Positions 1 through 8,214 of a DNA stretch of 34,358 nt are shown here, piece by piece. The notes beneath the pieces were generated by a model. The model was not told the DNA's origin and ran no database searches. It saw only the letters and a program-made list of their open reading frames with translations. This DNA comes from JAHRVQ01 sp047616645. GTDB lineage: Bacteria > Pseudomonadota > Gammaproteobacteria > Pseudomonadales > Azotimanducaceae. Each line of letters starts with the position of its first letter. The stretch's first letter is position 1. The stretch is from assembly GCA_047616645.1 (NCBI GenBank), contig JBLHIH010000030.1, positions 1-34,358 of the forward strand, written 5' to 3'. The translations under genes were made by a program, and so were the position numbers.

Positions 1-1536
1 TTGTGCTTGTATCCAGATGAGAACCTAAGCGAGCAAAAAATTCTCGAAGAGAAACAACGCTTACAACTAAAGAAAGATCATCTCACTGCATCCGAATCTG
101 AAGAAATTGTACGTCAAAGTAAGGCTTTACTCGAGAGGCAAAATAGAGAAGAAGACTTAGAAGTACTCCCGAAAGTCGGACTAGCAGATATATCTCGGCA
201 CTTTTCCGTGCCCGCCGCCGAGGTGCTCACTACTGATGTTATGCCTAAGTTGAGCCGTTATGCCGCCGGCACTAACGGTATTGTTTATCATCAGATTGTT
301 AGTGATATGCCGATTTTAGATCAGAATCAACTTCAGCGCCTGCCCTTATATACTCAGATAGTCACCGAAATTGGATCAGGTCAACGAGGCTATTTAGATA
401 CACAACATCTTCAACACAGTATTTCTGGAGGCGTTGGTGCCTATACGGCTATTCGAGGTCAAATTGACGATCCGGACAGAATTCAAGCCCATATCACTTT
501 TTCAAGTCGAGGTTTAAATAGAAACGCTGGTGCCATGATAAGGGTGCTAAAGGATACTTTTTATAGCCCTAATTTTAACGAGGCTCAAAGGGTTAGGGAC
601 TTAGTCAAGCAGCTAACAATCCGGCGGATTTCTAGTGTAAACAATAATGGACACGGTTTGGCGATGTCAGCAGCTGCCAGTTATTTTAGACCTGTATCAA
701 GGCTTAACTACCATTTGAGCGGTCTCGAAGGTATTCAGAGTCTTAAAAAACTCGATCAGGCCATTGAACACGATGAGGCGCTTTTTGAACTAATTGCTAC
801 CTTTAGGGATATTCAAAAAGCCGTTATTGAATCGCCCTTGGAATTACTACTCGTTAGTGAAGATGGGTTTCAAGAAGAGGCAACCAAGCTATTGCGCGAG
901 CACTATTCATCATCGCGAATTCTAAGGCAGGCTACTAATGATGTTTTAGTGCCATTTAAGACGCCTTCTCGAGAACAGGCATGGATAACAACCACCCAGG
1001 TAAATTATTGTGCAAGTGCATTTGAAACGATCTCTGAAGATCACTCAGACACGGCAGCATTAACTATTTTGGGAGGCGTGTTGAGAAATGGTTTTTTACA
1101 CAAGGCGATTCGAGAACAAGGTGGTGCCTATGGCGGGGGAGCAGGGCATGACTCATCTAATGGGCTGTTTCGTTTTTATTCCTATCGTGACCCTAATCTT
1201 ATGGCGACATTTGACGCCTTTGAGTCATCCGTAAAGTGGCTTATAGAAAGTGATATCCATTTCGACCTTGTGGAGGAATCTATTCTTGGCGTGATTAGCG
1301 GCCTTGATGCCCCGGGTTCACCTTCAGGTGATGCCAGACAAGCTTTCCACAATAACCTTTTTGGAAGAGATGAAGAATTTCGGCGGAAGTTGAGAGATGA
1401 TGTTCTAGGAGTGACTGTTGATGATATTAAACGCGTCGCTGAGACCTACCTCCTAGGAAGTTCTGCGCGTGCGGTCATATTGAGTGAAACAGCGCTTCCA
1501 GAATTACCCTCTTCGTTTGAAGTTTCTTATATCTAG
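1..1536 (+). CDS. PreP-like M16C metallopeptidase, C-terminal part (5' end outside window)
   Basis: The reading frame is open from the first base of the window, so the true start lies upstream and the first TTG is not a start. About 511 residues remain, roughly the C-terminal half of the ~970-residue presequence-protease (PreP/Cym1) family, peptidase M16C. The first ~60 residues look like the charged helical linker of the M16C-associated domain. Near residues 360-400 is the characteristic stretch with LRNGFLH, IREQGGAYGGGA and FYSYRDP, typical of the fourth M16 domain and its substrate-contacting Arg/Tyr. The zinc-binding HxxEH motif belongs to the missing N-terminal half, so catalytic competence cannot be judged. 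Known members degrade unstructured peptides. The gene ends 313 bp before the TonB operon and looks like a separate transcription unit. The family call is firm; the substrate is unknown. Confidence 0.9.
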   Translation: MCLYPDENLSEQKILEEKQRLQLKKDHLTASESEEIVRQSKALLERQNREEDLEVLPKVGLADISRHFSVPAAEVLTTDVMPKLSRYAAGTNGIVYHQIVSDMPILDQNQLQRLPLYTQIVTEIGSGQRGYLDTQHLQHSISGGVGAYTAIRGQIDDPDRIQAHITFSSRGLNRNAGAMIRVLKDTFYSPNFNEAQRVRDLVKQLTIRRISSVNNNGHGLAMSAAASYFRPVSRLNYHLSGLEGIQSLKKLDQAIEHDEALFELIATFRDIQKAVIESPLELLLVSEDGFQEEATKLLREHYSSSRILRQATNDVLVPFKTPSREQAWITTTQVNYCASAFETISEDHSDTAALTILGGVLRNGFLHKAIREQGGAYGGGAGHDSSNGLFRFYSYRDPNLMATFDAFESSVKWLIESDIHFDLVEESILGVISGLDAPGSPSGDARQAFHNNLFGRDEEFRRKLRDDVLGVTVDDIKRVAETYLLGSSARAVILSETALPELPSSFEVSYI

Positions 1537-1849
1537 AGAAATGAAAAGAGATTTCACTTGAAGCTTATTTTTACGATGAAACGTGTTGGTGAATCAGCGG
1601 GCTGTGATTTAAAAATTTCATAGCCCCGATTCTTCAAAAGCATAATGATTTCAACCTGACCCCCTTTTACAATAAATTCGCCTCCACTGCTTGACAAAGC
1701 AGCATGGCTTCTACATTCTTTGGGTCTTGGCATGTCTAATTTTTGGGTGCGATTACTGGCGAAACTTGTTGGTATGTGGATTCTGAACTAGGTCAAGTTA
1801 AGACTTATATTAGATTATTATAAAAGCAACAATTCCTATAGGTATCAGC
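1537..1849. other. Intergenic region with a possible mobile-element scar
   Basis: This 313-bp gap has no convincing gene. Positions 1651-1670 read, on the minus strand, a G-rich GGGGGTCAGGTT-type word of the kind I associate with the edges of IS200-like or REP-associated transposase elements; that link is from memory and weak. A perfect 6-bp stem with a 4-nt loop (CTGCTT/AAGCAG) lies at 1687-1702. The promoter of the TonB operon should lie in the AT-rich last 60 bp, but no hexamer pair there is good enough to call. I saw no clear Fur-box match. Confidence 0.4.
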
Positions 1850-2623
1850 ATGAATGATTTTCAGATGAGACGTGTGCTATTCGCCGTAGCGGTCGGCCTC
1901 ATGTCTATCCTTGGCACCAGCGTGTCAGCACAAAACCTTGACGAAGTATTGGGTGTGAGAGCCTCTACAACAGTGGATGGACGAAAGTCTCAGCTGAAAA
2001 TAGACGAACTTACTGACCAAACACGTGATTTACTGACACAATTTAAACAAACAATGAAAATTGTTGATGGTTTGAAGGTATACAACCTGCAACAGGAAAG
2101 GTTGATCAGAAATCAAGTAACAGAGTTAAGAGAACTGAGTGAGTCTATCGACAACGTCAGTGAAGTAGAACGTCAAATTACACCCCTTATCGAAAGAATG
2201 ATTGATAATATCGCTAAGTTCATTGAACTTGACTCTCCGTTTTTATTAACCGAGCGTCGTGAACGAATCGATTTTCTTCGAGATACTTTGGATAGAGCAG
2301 ATGTCTCAGTTTCAGAAAAATTTAGCCAGGTTATGCAGGCTTACCAAGTAGAAAATGCTTATGGATCTACATTAGAAGCATACTCTGACATTATACAACT
2401 TGATGGCAAAGATCGTCAGGTAGATATCCTTAAATGGGGAAGAGTTTCATTGGTATTTCAAACCCCCGACGGCGTTGTAAGTGGTGTGTGGGATAAGAAA
2501 AATAGTGAATGGGCAATCTTAGATGACTCATACAGTAGTGGTATTCGAGATGCAGTGCGTATGGCACGCAAGACTGCAACAGCTGATATCGTTCGTTTAC
2601 CTGTTGCAGCACCTGGAGAATAA
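1850..2623 (+). CDS. DUF3450 family periplasmic coiled-coil protein of the TonB operon
   Basis: This 257-residue protein has a signal peptide: basic start, hydrophobic stretch from about residue 8 to 25, and a VSAQ-type cleavage region near residue 28. It is therefore probably periplasmic. Residues ~40-130 are rich in charged residues, Leu and Gln in a coiled-coil pattern; the C-terminal part contains a WGRVSLVFQTPDG strand region typical of DUF3450. DUF3450 proteins usually sit directly upstream of a long ExbB-like protein in TonB2-type clusters, as here, with only 2 bp between the stop and the next ATG. A role as accessory or regulator of the energy-transducing complex is inferred from this context; no biochemical activity can be assigned. 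ATG 1850 is chosen because it precedes the signal peptide; another ATG at 1865 would also keep it. The upstream ribosome-binding site is weak. Confidence 0.85.
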   Translation: MNDFQMRRVLFAVAVGLMSILGTSVSAQNLDEVLGVRASTTVDGRKSQLKIDELTDQTRDLLTQFKQTMKIVDGLKVYNLQQERLIRNQVTELRELSESIDNVSEVERQITPLIERMIDNIAKFIELDSPFLLTERRERIDFLRDTLDRADVSVSEKFSQVMQAYQVENAYGSTLEAYSDIIQLDGKDRQVDILKWGRVSLVFQTPDGVVSGVWDKKNSEWAILDDSYSSGIRDAVRMARKTATADIVRLPVAAPGE

Positions 2624-2625
2624 AA

Positions 2626-3996
2626 ATGAAAAAAATAATCTTACTAATAGCGGCCGCAATGATGGCCTTTTCGACTCCAGTTTTTGCAGCAGAGGATATA
2701 CCGGCAAAATCGCTTACCGAATTGTTGCAAATGGTTAAAGAAGGTAAGTTAATCAATCGTGACGCAAACCAAAAGCGTGAAGATGATTTTAGTAGAGACA
2801 AGGCCAATCAGGCTCAAGCTGTTAGAAATGCAGAACGTGCTCAAAGGGAAGAAGAAGCGCGAAGCGAGCGTTTAGAGAGTACTTTTGAAAAGAACGAACA
2901 AGACATAGCGGCTAGGGATGAAATCCTAAAGAAACGTCTTGGATCATTACGAGAGTTGTTCGGTGTTCTGCAACAAATAAGTGGTGATACTCAGGGTATT
3001 TTCGAAGGATCATTGATTTCAGCTGAATACCCAGGGCGTACTGAGTGGTTATCTCAGTTTGCTCAAGACATGGGTAAAAGCTCTAAATTGGCTACGATTG
3101 AAGAAATCGAACGACTTTGGTTCGAGGTTCAGCGTGAAATGACTGAGTCTGGAAAAATCACTAAGTTTACTGCTCGTGTTAATAGACTTGATGGACAGGT
3201 ACAAGATCAAGAAGTAGTACGTATCGGTTCTTACAACCTTGTCAGTGAAGGCAAGTATGTAACTTATGATATTCAAAATAAAGTTGTTAAAGAACTACCC
3301 GCTCAACCAGCAGGTCGCTTTGTAGATTCCGCTGCAGCCTTACAGAATGCAAGCAGTGGCTTTGTTGCTTTTGGTCTTGACCCAACGCGTGGTCAATTAT
3401 TAGAGCTACAAAACCAAATTCCTTCTTTGCAAGAGCGTATTGCACAAGGTAAGCAAGTTGGATACGTTATTATTAGCTTGGGTATCATTGCATTGTTGTT
3501 AGCAATTGAAAGGATAATTACGTTGAGCTTAACCGCTAGTAAAGTCCGTACGCAATCTAAGAATGCCGGTTCACCCGATACGTCGAACCCACTTGGTCGT
3601 GTACTTCAGATCTACCATGATAATAAGAGTGTCGATCCAGAAACCCTTCAATTGAAGTTGGATGAAGCCATCCTGAAAGAGCAGCCGGCTATTAACGCTC
3701 GGATCGCTTTTATCAAGATTATCTCCATGGTAGCGCCGTTGTTAGGCTTACTAGGTACGGTTATCGGTATGATATTGACGTTCCAAGCGATTACATTGTT
3801 CGGTACTGGTGATCCTAAGACGATGGCAGGTGGTATCTCATCCGCATTGATGACCACTGTATTAGGTCTTTGTGTAGCGATCCCAACTGTTCTCATGCAC
3901 TCAATTGTACAATCACGTAGCAACGTCATTATGCATATTCTTACGGAGCAGAGTGCTGGCCTAATTGCTGAGCATGCAGAAGAAGCAGGTAAATAA
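2626..3996 (+). CDS. TtpC-like MotA/TolQ/ExbB proton-channel protein with periplasmic extension
   Basis: This 456-residue inner-membrane protein begins with a signal sequence ending near VFAAE (residue ~22). A highly charged Glu/Arg/Gln coiled coil follows at about residues 45-110, then a periplasmic region to about 280. The C-terminal third is a classic ExbB/TolQ channel domain. Its first membrane helix is near 283-303, the second (SMVAPLLGLLGTVIGMILTF) near 365-385, and the third (SSALMTTVLGLCVAIPTVLM) near 403-423. This two-part architecture is that of TtpC, the extra subunit described for the Vibrio TonB2 system, where it is needed together with ExbB2 and ExbD2. It lies between the DUF3450 gene and exbB with gaps of 2 and 5 bp, so all are almost certainly co-transcribed. 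The family call is strong; the gene symbol is withheld because the name is tied to Vibrio. Confidence 0.88.
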   Translation: MKKIILLIAAAMMAFSTPVFAAEDIPAKSLTELLQMVKEGKLINRDANQKREDDFSRDKANQAQAVRNAERAQREEEARSERLESTFEKNEQDIAARDEILKKRLGSLRELFGVLQQISGDTQGIFEGSLISAEYPGRTEWLSQFAQDMGKSSKLATIEEIERLWFEVQREMTESGKITKFTARVNRLDGQVQDQEVVRIGSYNLVSEGKYVTYDIQNKVVKELPAQPAGRFVDSAAALQNASSGFVAFGLDPTRGQLLELQNQIPSLQERIAQGKQVGYVIISLGIIALLLAIERIITLSLTASKVRTQSKNAGSPDTSNPLGRVLQIYHDNKSVDPETLQLKLDEAILKEQPAINARIAFIKIISMVAPLLGLLGTVIGMILTFQAITLFGTGDPKTMAGGISSALMTTVLGLCVAIPTVLMHSIVQSRSNVIMHILTEQSAGLIAEHAEEAGK

Positions 3997-4001
3997 GCCT
4001 T

Positions 4002-4517
4002 ATGGAAGCAATAATATCTGGTTTAAGAGCCTTTATGGAAGCAGGAGGCGATGTACTTTGGTTCATCGCTGGTGCCACTTTCATTATGTGGGCGATTATT
4101 TTTGAGCGTGTTTGGTATATCAATACTGATCATAAGCGTGATGTAGGTAATGCATTGTCTTATTGGGAAGGAAGAATTGAGCGGAAATCATGGCATGCCC
4201 ATATGATTCGCTTACGTCTTATATCCGAAGTTAACATGCGTTTGACTATGAATATGCCCTTTATTAAGACGCTAATATCACTGTTGCCCCTTTTAGGATT
4301 ATTAGGGACCGTGACAGGTATGGTCCAAGTTTTTGAAGCAATGAGTTATGGCGGCGGTAACGCACGTTCCATGGCTGCAGGCGTGTCCGCTGCAACAATA
4401 CCGACAATGTCAGGAATGGTAGCAACACTTTCGGGTGTATTAGCGAATACCTTCATGACATCCAAGGTTCAGTCTGAATCGGACTTCATGGAAGATACAT
4501 TGACTATGGATCATTAA
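4002..4517 (+). CDS. exbB: ExbB-type biopolymer transporter, TonB2-like
   Basis: The 171-residue product is the short ExbB form usual for TonB2-type systems. An N-terminal membrane helix covers about residues 15-38 (GDVLWFIAGATFIMWAIIFERVW). The conserved channel helices follow, with LLPLLGLLGTVTGMVQVFEAM near 95-117 and an AAGVSAATIPTMSGMVATLSGVLANTF segment near 126-153. ExbB pentamers hold an ExbD dimer and use the proton gradient to energise TonB. It follows the TtpC-like gene by 5 bp. The stop codon is the first of four in-frame TAA codons produced by a 15-bp tandem repeat (see the repeat entry), so failure to terminate would be caught quickly. The gap to exbD is 123 bp, the longest within the operon, but no separate promoter is evident. 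Confidence 0.92.
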   Translation: MEAIISGLRAFMEAGGDVLWFIAGATFIMWAIIFERVWYINTDHKRDVGNALSYWEGRIERKSWHAHMIRLRLISEVNMRLTMNMPFIKTLISLLPLLGLLGTVTGMVQVFEAMSYGGGNARSMAAGVSAATIPTMSGMVATLSGVLANTFMTSKVQSESDFMEDTLTMDH

Positions 4518-4562
4518 GGGGCGGATCATTAAAGAACGGATCATTAACAAATGGATCATTAA
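4508..4562 (+). repeat. Four-copy 15-bp tandem repeat across the exbB stop codon
   Basis: The decamer GGATCATTAA occurs at 4508-4517, 4523-4532, 4538-4547 and 4553-4562, exactly 15 bp apart, with variable 5-bp spacers. Copy one supplies the last codons and the TAA of exbB. Because the period is five codons, TAA recurs in the exbB frame at 4515, 4530, 4545 and 4560. The decamers are identical while the spacers differ, so either the duplication is old or only the decamer is conserved. Confidence 0.95.
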
Positions 4563-4640
4563 TCAAACCCCTTTTCCCGTTTAGTACGTTAATACAGGGA
4601 CGAGGGCGCTGAAACACTTGATTAGATCGAGATAATAAAA

Positions 4641-5039
4641 ATGAGAAAAAGAAGAATTCAAGAGGAAGAGAAGGTAGCAGATTTAACACCTATGCTAGAT
4701 GTGGTGTTTATTATGCTGATCTTCTTTATCGTGACAGCGACCTTTATTAAAGAAACCGGGCTCGAAGTTAACCGACCTGACACACAAACAGCTGAGAAGA
4801 AGAAAACCGTCTCTCTGCTCGTAGCTGTCGGAGAAGATAGTTCAGTTTGGATCGATAAAAAGAAGGTTGATATTAGAAGTGTGCGAGCGATCATGGAAAG
4901 GCTGCACTCAGAGAACCCTAAAGGGGGCTTGGTTATTCAGGCCGATATGAACTCGAAAATTGAGAAAGTACTTGCCATAATGGATTCCGCAAAAAGCATC
5001 GGTATAAATCAAGTTGCGATAGCCGGGGAGGAGGGATAA
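4641..5039 (+). CDS. exbD: ExbD-type biopolymer transporter
   Basis: This 132-residue protein has the ExbD/TolR layout: a short basic cytoplasmic tail, one membrane helix at about residues 17-38, and a ~90-residue periplasmic domain. The helix carries the motif TPMLDVVFIMLIFF, whose Asp20 corresponds to the conserved membrane aspartate (Asp25 in E. coli ExbD) that carries the proton. The periplasmic part ends with a VLAIMDSAKSIGINQVAIAG segment typical of the family. It partners with ExbB in the channel and with TonB. The start codon lies after the repeat-containing 123-bp gap and has only a weak ribosome-binding site. The stop is 3 bp before the tonB ATG. Confidence 0.93.
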   Translation: MRKRRIQEEEKVADLTPMLDVVFIMLIFFIVTATFIKETGLEVNRPDTQTAEKKKTVSLLVAVGEDSSVWIDKKKVDIRSVRAIMERLHSENPKGGLVIQADMNSKIEKVLAIMDSAKSIGINQVAIAGEEG

Positions 5040-5042
5040 GAC

Positions 5043-5687
5043 ATGGTTATTAGACTCAGTTTGTCCGTTATTATCGGCGCAGTCGTCACCTTTGCACTCT
5101 TCTATCTTATGCAATATCTGATTATTGGAAATCACTTGGCGCTTGATGAAGATAGTGGTGGCACCATTGTTGACATCGTACGGGTTAAAAAAGATAACGA
5201 AGTACAAACCAAGAAACGAAAAGCAAAGAAACCACCACCACCAGACGAGCCACCACCTGATGTTCCTCAAGTGAATATGAGTGTCGCTATTGATGATGCT
5301 GCATTCTCAATGAGTGGAATCGATGCCAGCGCTGGTATTGATATCGCAGGAGGCGGTTTTGGCATTAGTGATGGAGAATATTTACCTATTGTTAAGGTAC
5401 AACCACAATATCCACGACGCGCTTTGTCTCGAGGTATGACTGGATGGGCCATTGTTGAATTTACAGTATCGGCTCAAGGCACTGTTAAAGACGCCACTAT
5501 TGTCGCTAACTGCGGTTGGACTAAGAACAAATCACAAGGCCAATGCATAGATTCTCCAAATACGGTTTTTGATAAGTCGGCGATGCGTGCTGCTTCCAAA
5601 TTTAAATATAAACCTAAAGTGATTGATGGAGAGCCTGTGGAAACAGCCGGCGTCCAAAATAAAATCATCTTTGAATTAGAAGAATAA
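5043..5687 (+). CDS. tonB: TonB energy transducer, TonB2 type
   Basis: The 214-residue protein has one N-terminal membrane anchor (about residues 5-28) and a Lys/Pro-rich linker with the run KKPPPPDEPPPDVPQ near 60-75. The C-terminal TonB domain starts at about residue 115 (YLPIVKVQPQYPRRALSRGMTGWAIVEFTV) and ends FKYKPKV..GEPVETAGVQNKIIFELEE. The short linker and compact length fit TonB2-type proteins rather than the longer TonB1. Two cysteines near residues 158 and 168 lie inside the C-terminal domain and could form a disulfide, which is inference. TonB spans the periplasm and pulls on the TonB box of outer-membrane receptors; no receptor gene is present in the window. It is coupled tightly to exbD (3-bp gap) and to the TPR gene (10-bp gap). 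Confidence 0.93.
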   Translation: MVIRLSLSVIIGAVVTFALFYLMQYLIIGNHLALDEDSGGTIVDIVRVKKDNEVQTKKRKAKKPPPPDEPPPDVPQVNMSVAIDDAAFSMSGIDASAGIDIAGGGFGISDGEYLPIVKVQPQYPRRALSRGMTGWAIVEFTVSAQGTVKDATIVANCGWTKNKSQGQCIDSPNTVFDKSAMRAASKFKYKPKVIDGEPVETAGVQNKIIFELEE

Positions 5688-5697
5688 GGAGCGCTAT

Positions 5698-7044
5698 ATG
5701 AGATACCTTATTATCGCCAGCCTCTTGCTGCTTGGGCCAATGGTACTTGAGAACCTTTCTTCAAGCGCTTTAGGTACAAGCGTCTTTGCTGCAGAAAAGA
5801 AAAAAGAAAAACGACGTGTAGCGCCGTTAAAAGAAAGGACTTATAAAGCGCTGGGTGAAGCACAGGCGCTTATTGATCCTGAGTCGGTTCAGTATGAAGA
5901 AGGGCAAAAGCCTGAGGTTTTACCTAAGGCTAATCCCAGAGAAGCCTTAGTCGTGCTTGATAGATTGTTGGGTCGACGCGGAAACAGCCCGTACGAAGTT
6001 TCTCAAGTATGGAATACCAAAGCCTTTGCTTACTACATTCTCGAAGACACACCCAATACAATCAATGCTTATGAAAATGTACTCAAGCAGCCTCAAATGA
6101 AGATTTCAGTTGCACTGGAAATGTCCGCGGTTAGAGCTTTGTTTCAGTTATATTACGCTGGAGAGAGATACCAGAAAGCCATTGATTACATGAATCGGTG
6201 GGAAAAGCTAAATGAAAAACCTGACACTAATGTAGCCTTTATTAAAGCCAGTGCTTATTACGAACTAGATCAATTTAAAAAATCGCTAGCTCAGGTCAAG
6301 GTCGTAGAAGAATATACCGTTATTCTTGGAAAGACGATGAAAGAAAACTGGCTTTATCTTTACGTCGTTTTATATAACGAGTTGAAAGATTATGATAATG
6401 TCATCAACGTTCTTGAAAGAATGGTAGTTGAATTTCCTAAGAAACAATACTGGATGCACTTAGCCGGTATGTATGCCGAAAAGGATTGGGAAGAAAAGGC
6501 ACTATCTGCATATTATGCTGCTTATATCCAGGGTATGTTCGCCAAAGAGACTGAGGTTGTTATGCTGTCACAGCGTCTCCTAAACGCGGCCGTTCCGATT
6601 GAAGCTGCATCGATTCTTGAAAAAGGATTCAAGAGCGAATTAATTGAGGAGAACGAGAAAAACATCATCATTCTTGCGACTGCCTATACCATGGCACAAG
6701 AGCATACAAAAGCAATAGATACATGGCGTCGTGCCACTAAATTTGCTGAAGATGGTGAAATCCACTATAGATTGGCCCAGGCTTTAGCGAATGAAGATCG
6801 TCACAAAGAAGCGGTAGTAGCGTATAATGACGCACTCGAAGTGGGTGAACTCAAAGATGTAGAAGTTGTGAACTTCTGGCTAGGTATATCCTTAATGCAG
6901 ACACAGGATTGGAATGATGCTGTAAAAGCATTCAGAGCCGCTGCTAAGGATAAGTCTCGTGCTAAAAGCTCTCGACAATATATTAGATATATTAATAGTG
7001 AGAGAAAACGATTAGCTGCTCTTAAAGAAATGATTGAAGGTTAG
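5698..7044 (+). CDS. TPR-repeat periplasmic protein of the TonB operon
   Basis: This 448-residue protein starts with a signal sequence (hydrophobic residues ~4-20, cleavage probably around the FAAEKK region at 30-34). It continues as an array of tetratricopeptide-like helices, with repeats rich in the A..Y/F..A..Y pattern at about residues 80-440. An AAGG-type ribosome-binding site (AAGGAG at 5686-5691) fixes the ATG at 5698. TPR proteins are the usual last gene of DUF3450-TtpC-ExbB-ExbD-TonB clusters and probably scaffold the periplasmic side of the complex; that role is inferred from context. The stop codon lies within a 17-bp perfect tandem duplication and is followed at once by a strong terminator, marking the end of the operon. 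Confidence 0.85.
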   Translation: MRYLIIASLLLLGPMVLENLSSSALGTSVFAAEKKKEKRRVAPLKERTYKALGEAQALIDPESVQYEEGQKPEVLPKANPREALVVLDRLLGRRGNSPYEVSQVWNTKAFAYYILEDTPNTINAYENVLKQPQMKISVALEMSAVRALFQLYYAGERYQKAIDYMNRWEKLNEKPDTNVAFIKASAYYELDQFKKSLAQVKVVEEYTVILGKTMKENWLYLYVVLYNELKDYDNVINVLERMVVEFPKKQYWMHLAGMYAEKDWEEKALSAYYAAYIQGMFAKETEVVMLSQRLLNAAVPIEAASILEKGFKSELIEENEKNIIILATAYTMAQEHTKAIDTWRRATKFAEDGEIHYRLAQALANEDRHKEAVVAYNDALEVGELKDVEVVNFWLGISLMQTQDWNDAVKAFRAAAKDKSRAKSSRQYIRYINSERKRLAALKEMIEG

Positions 7045-7069
7045 TTATAGTAGAAGGTTAGTTATAGTA
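7036..7069 (+). repeat. 17-bp perfect tandem duplication across the TPR-gene stop codon
   Basis: The unit GAAGGTTAGTTATAGTA is present at 7036-7052 and again, identical, at 7053-7069. The first copy encodes the last two codons and the TAG of the TPR gene. Because 17 is not a multiple of three, the second copy is out of frame. Confidence 0.95.
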
Positions 7070-7070
7070 G

Positions 7071-7095
7071 AAGGGACCAGTAGGTCCCTTTTTTT
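7071..7095 (+). terminator. Rho-independent terminator of the TonB operon
   Basis: A perfect 8-bp stem AAGGGACC/GGTCCCTT with loop AGTA (7071-7090) runs into seven T residues (7089-7095). It ends the plus-strand operon. On the minus strand the stem is followed only by TTCT, so it is a poorer terminator for rsgA. Confidence 0.92.
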
Positions 7096-7118
7096 ATTCA
7101 TCTCTTTTTATTCATCTC
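7091..7118 (-). repeat. 14-bp perfect tandem duplication across the rsgA stop codon
   Basis: The unit TTTTTATTCATCTC occupies 7091-7104 and 7105-7118. Read on the minus strand, the second unit contains the last rsgA codons (Arg-Asp-Glu) and its TAA, and the first repeats them downstream. Together with the 17-bp duplication on the other side, it brackets the shared terminator. Confidence 0.93.
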
Positions 7119-8214
7119 TTAAAGATGACCGGTTCCGAGCAGGTTTTGAAAAACGCTTACGTTCGTTCTTTTTCTCAATTTTAAGACTGGCCTTCTTTTG
7201 TTCTTCAAAGAAGGCAATTTCTTTTTGAAACTTCAAATAACTAACGAACCGTTCAGCACTTAGTGTTTCTGTTTCGATTGCTTTCTTTACAGCACAGTCA
7301 GGCTCAGTTTCATGGGAACAATCATGAAATTTACAATTTTGAGCGTAACCTTCCACATCATTATAGCTGGATATTGTAGAATCTTTATCTATCCAGAATT
7401 GAATCTCTCTCATACCTGGCGTATCAATAATGAGCCCACCACTATCTATTAGGCATAACTCTCGATGCGTAGTTGTGTGTCGTCCTTTACTATCCGCTTC
7501 TCTAACATCCCCAGTCTTAAAATGGGAATAGCCTAACAAACAGTTTATCAATGTCGATTTACCGACACCTGAGGAACCTAATACAGCAACGGTTGTTCCT
7601 TCACTTATCCATGCGCGAAGTTGATCTATCCCATTTTCATTTGTTGCAGAGACAACCAAGATAACAGTACCCGCCGCTATCTTTTGAACTTGTTCTACTT
7701 TGATATCAATGTCGGTACACATATCCGCTTTATTCAGGATAATTACCGGTGTGGCACCACTTGCCCAGGTTAGGAGGAGATAACGCTCTATTCTTTTAAC
7801 ATTAAAATTATCATCAAGTCCTGTGACAATAAAAATAGTATCAATATTGGCAGCGACGACTTGTTCATCAAATTCTTCACCGGCTTTTTTACGACTAAAT
7901 TTTGTTGAACGCTCAAGTGTCTGCTGAATAATAACTTGATCCGAGTTTGCTACATCAGCTTGACTGACTAGAACCCAATCTCCGACAGTTGGAAGCTCTG
8001 CTCTTGAAGTAGTTTCCAATCTTGATTTGCCAGGCAGGCTCCCATTCAATTTGCCGATCTCAGACATGAGTTGGTAGCCACTTCTATCTTGGCGGCTAAC
8101 TCGAGCGGGTATGAATGTATTTTCGACATCAACTTGTTGTTGGTAAAAGTTTTTCCAACCTAGTTGTTTCAGTGTTATATTTTCTTCCAATTTTTTATCC
8201 ACCTTCATATGCAC
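7108..8214 (-). CDS. rsgA: Small ribosomal subunit biogenesis GTPase RsgA
   Basis: The 368-residue product has the RsgA/YjeQ layout. An N-terminal OB-like region (to about residue 110) holds TVGDWVLV. A circularly permuted GTPase follows with the motifs in the order G4 (NKAD near 160), G1 (GSSGVGKST near 215) and G3 (DTPGMRE near 265). A C-terminal zinc knuckle has the NCKFHDCSHETEPDC pattern of Cys/His ligands. RsgA is a cytoplasmic GTPase that checks late maturation of the 30S subunit. The C-terminus is a Lys/Arg-rich tail usual for the family. An ATG at 8206 is an alternative start two codons on. The gene is convergent with the TonB operon and shares its terminator region; upstream is a long non-coding gap, so it probably has its own promoter. 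Confidence 0.93.
   Translation of the reverse strand: MHMKVDKKLEENITLKQLGWKNFYQQQVDVENTFIPARVSRQDRSGYQLMSEIGKLNGSLPGKSRLETTSRAELPTVGDWVLVSQADVANSDQVIIQQTLERSTKFSRKKAGEEFDEQVVAANIDTIFIVTGLDDNFNVKRIERYLLLTWASGATPVIILNKADMCTDIDIKVEQVQKIAAGTVILVVSATNENGIDQLRAWISEGTTVAVLGSSGVGKSTLINCLLGYSHFKTGDVREADSKGRHTTTHRELCLIDSGGLIIDTPGMREIQFWIDKDSTISSYNDVEGYAQNCKFHDCSHETEPDCAVKKAIETETLSAERFVSYLKFQKEIAFFEEQKKASLKIEKKNERKRFSKPARNRSSLRDE

Noticed and set aside
1741..1849. Fur box upstream of the TonB operon
   Set aside because: The region is AT-rich but no stretch approaches the GATAATGATAATCATTATC pattern closely enough to call.
4508..4562. Four regularly spaced decamers as a possible CRISPR-like array
   Set aside because: Repeats of 10 bp with 5-bp spacers are far too short for CRISPR, and there are no cas genes.
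4504..4689. Minus-strand reading frame with repeated Asn-Asp-Pro units
   Set aside because: It is only the antisense translation of the 15-bp repeat after exbB; no ribosome-binding site, no family resemblance, and it overlaps the start of exbD.
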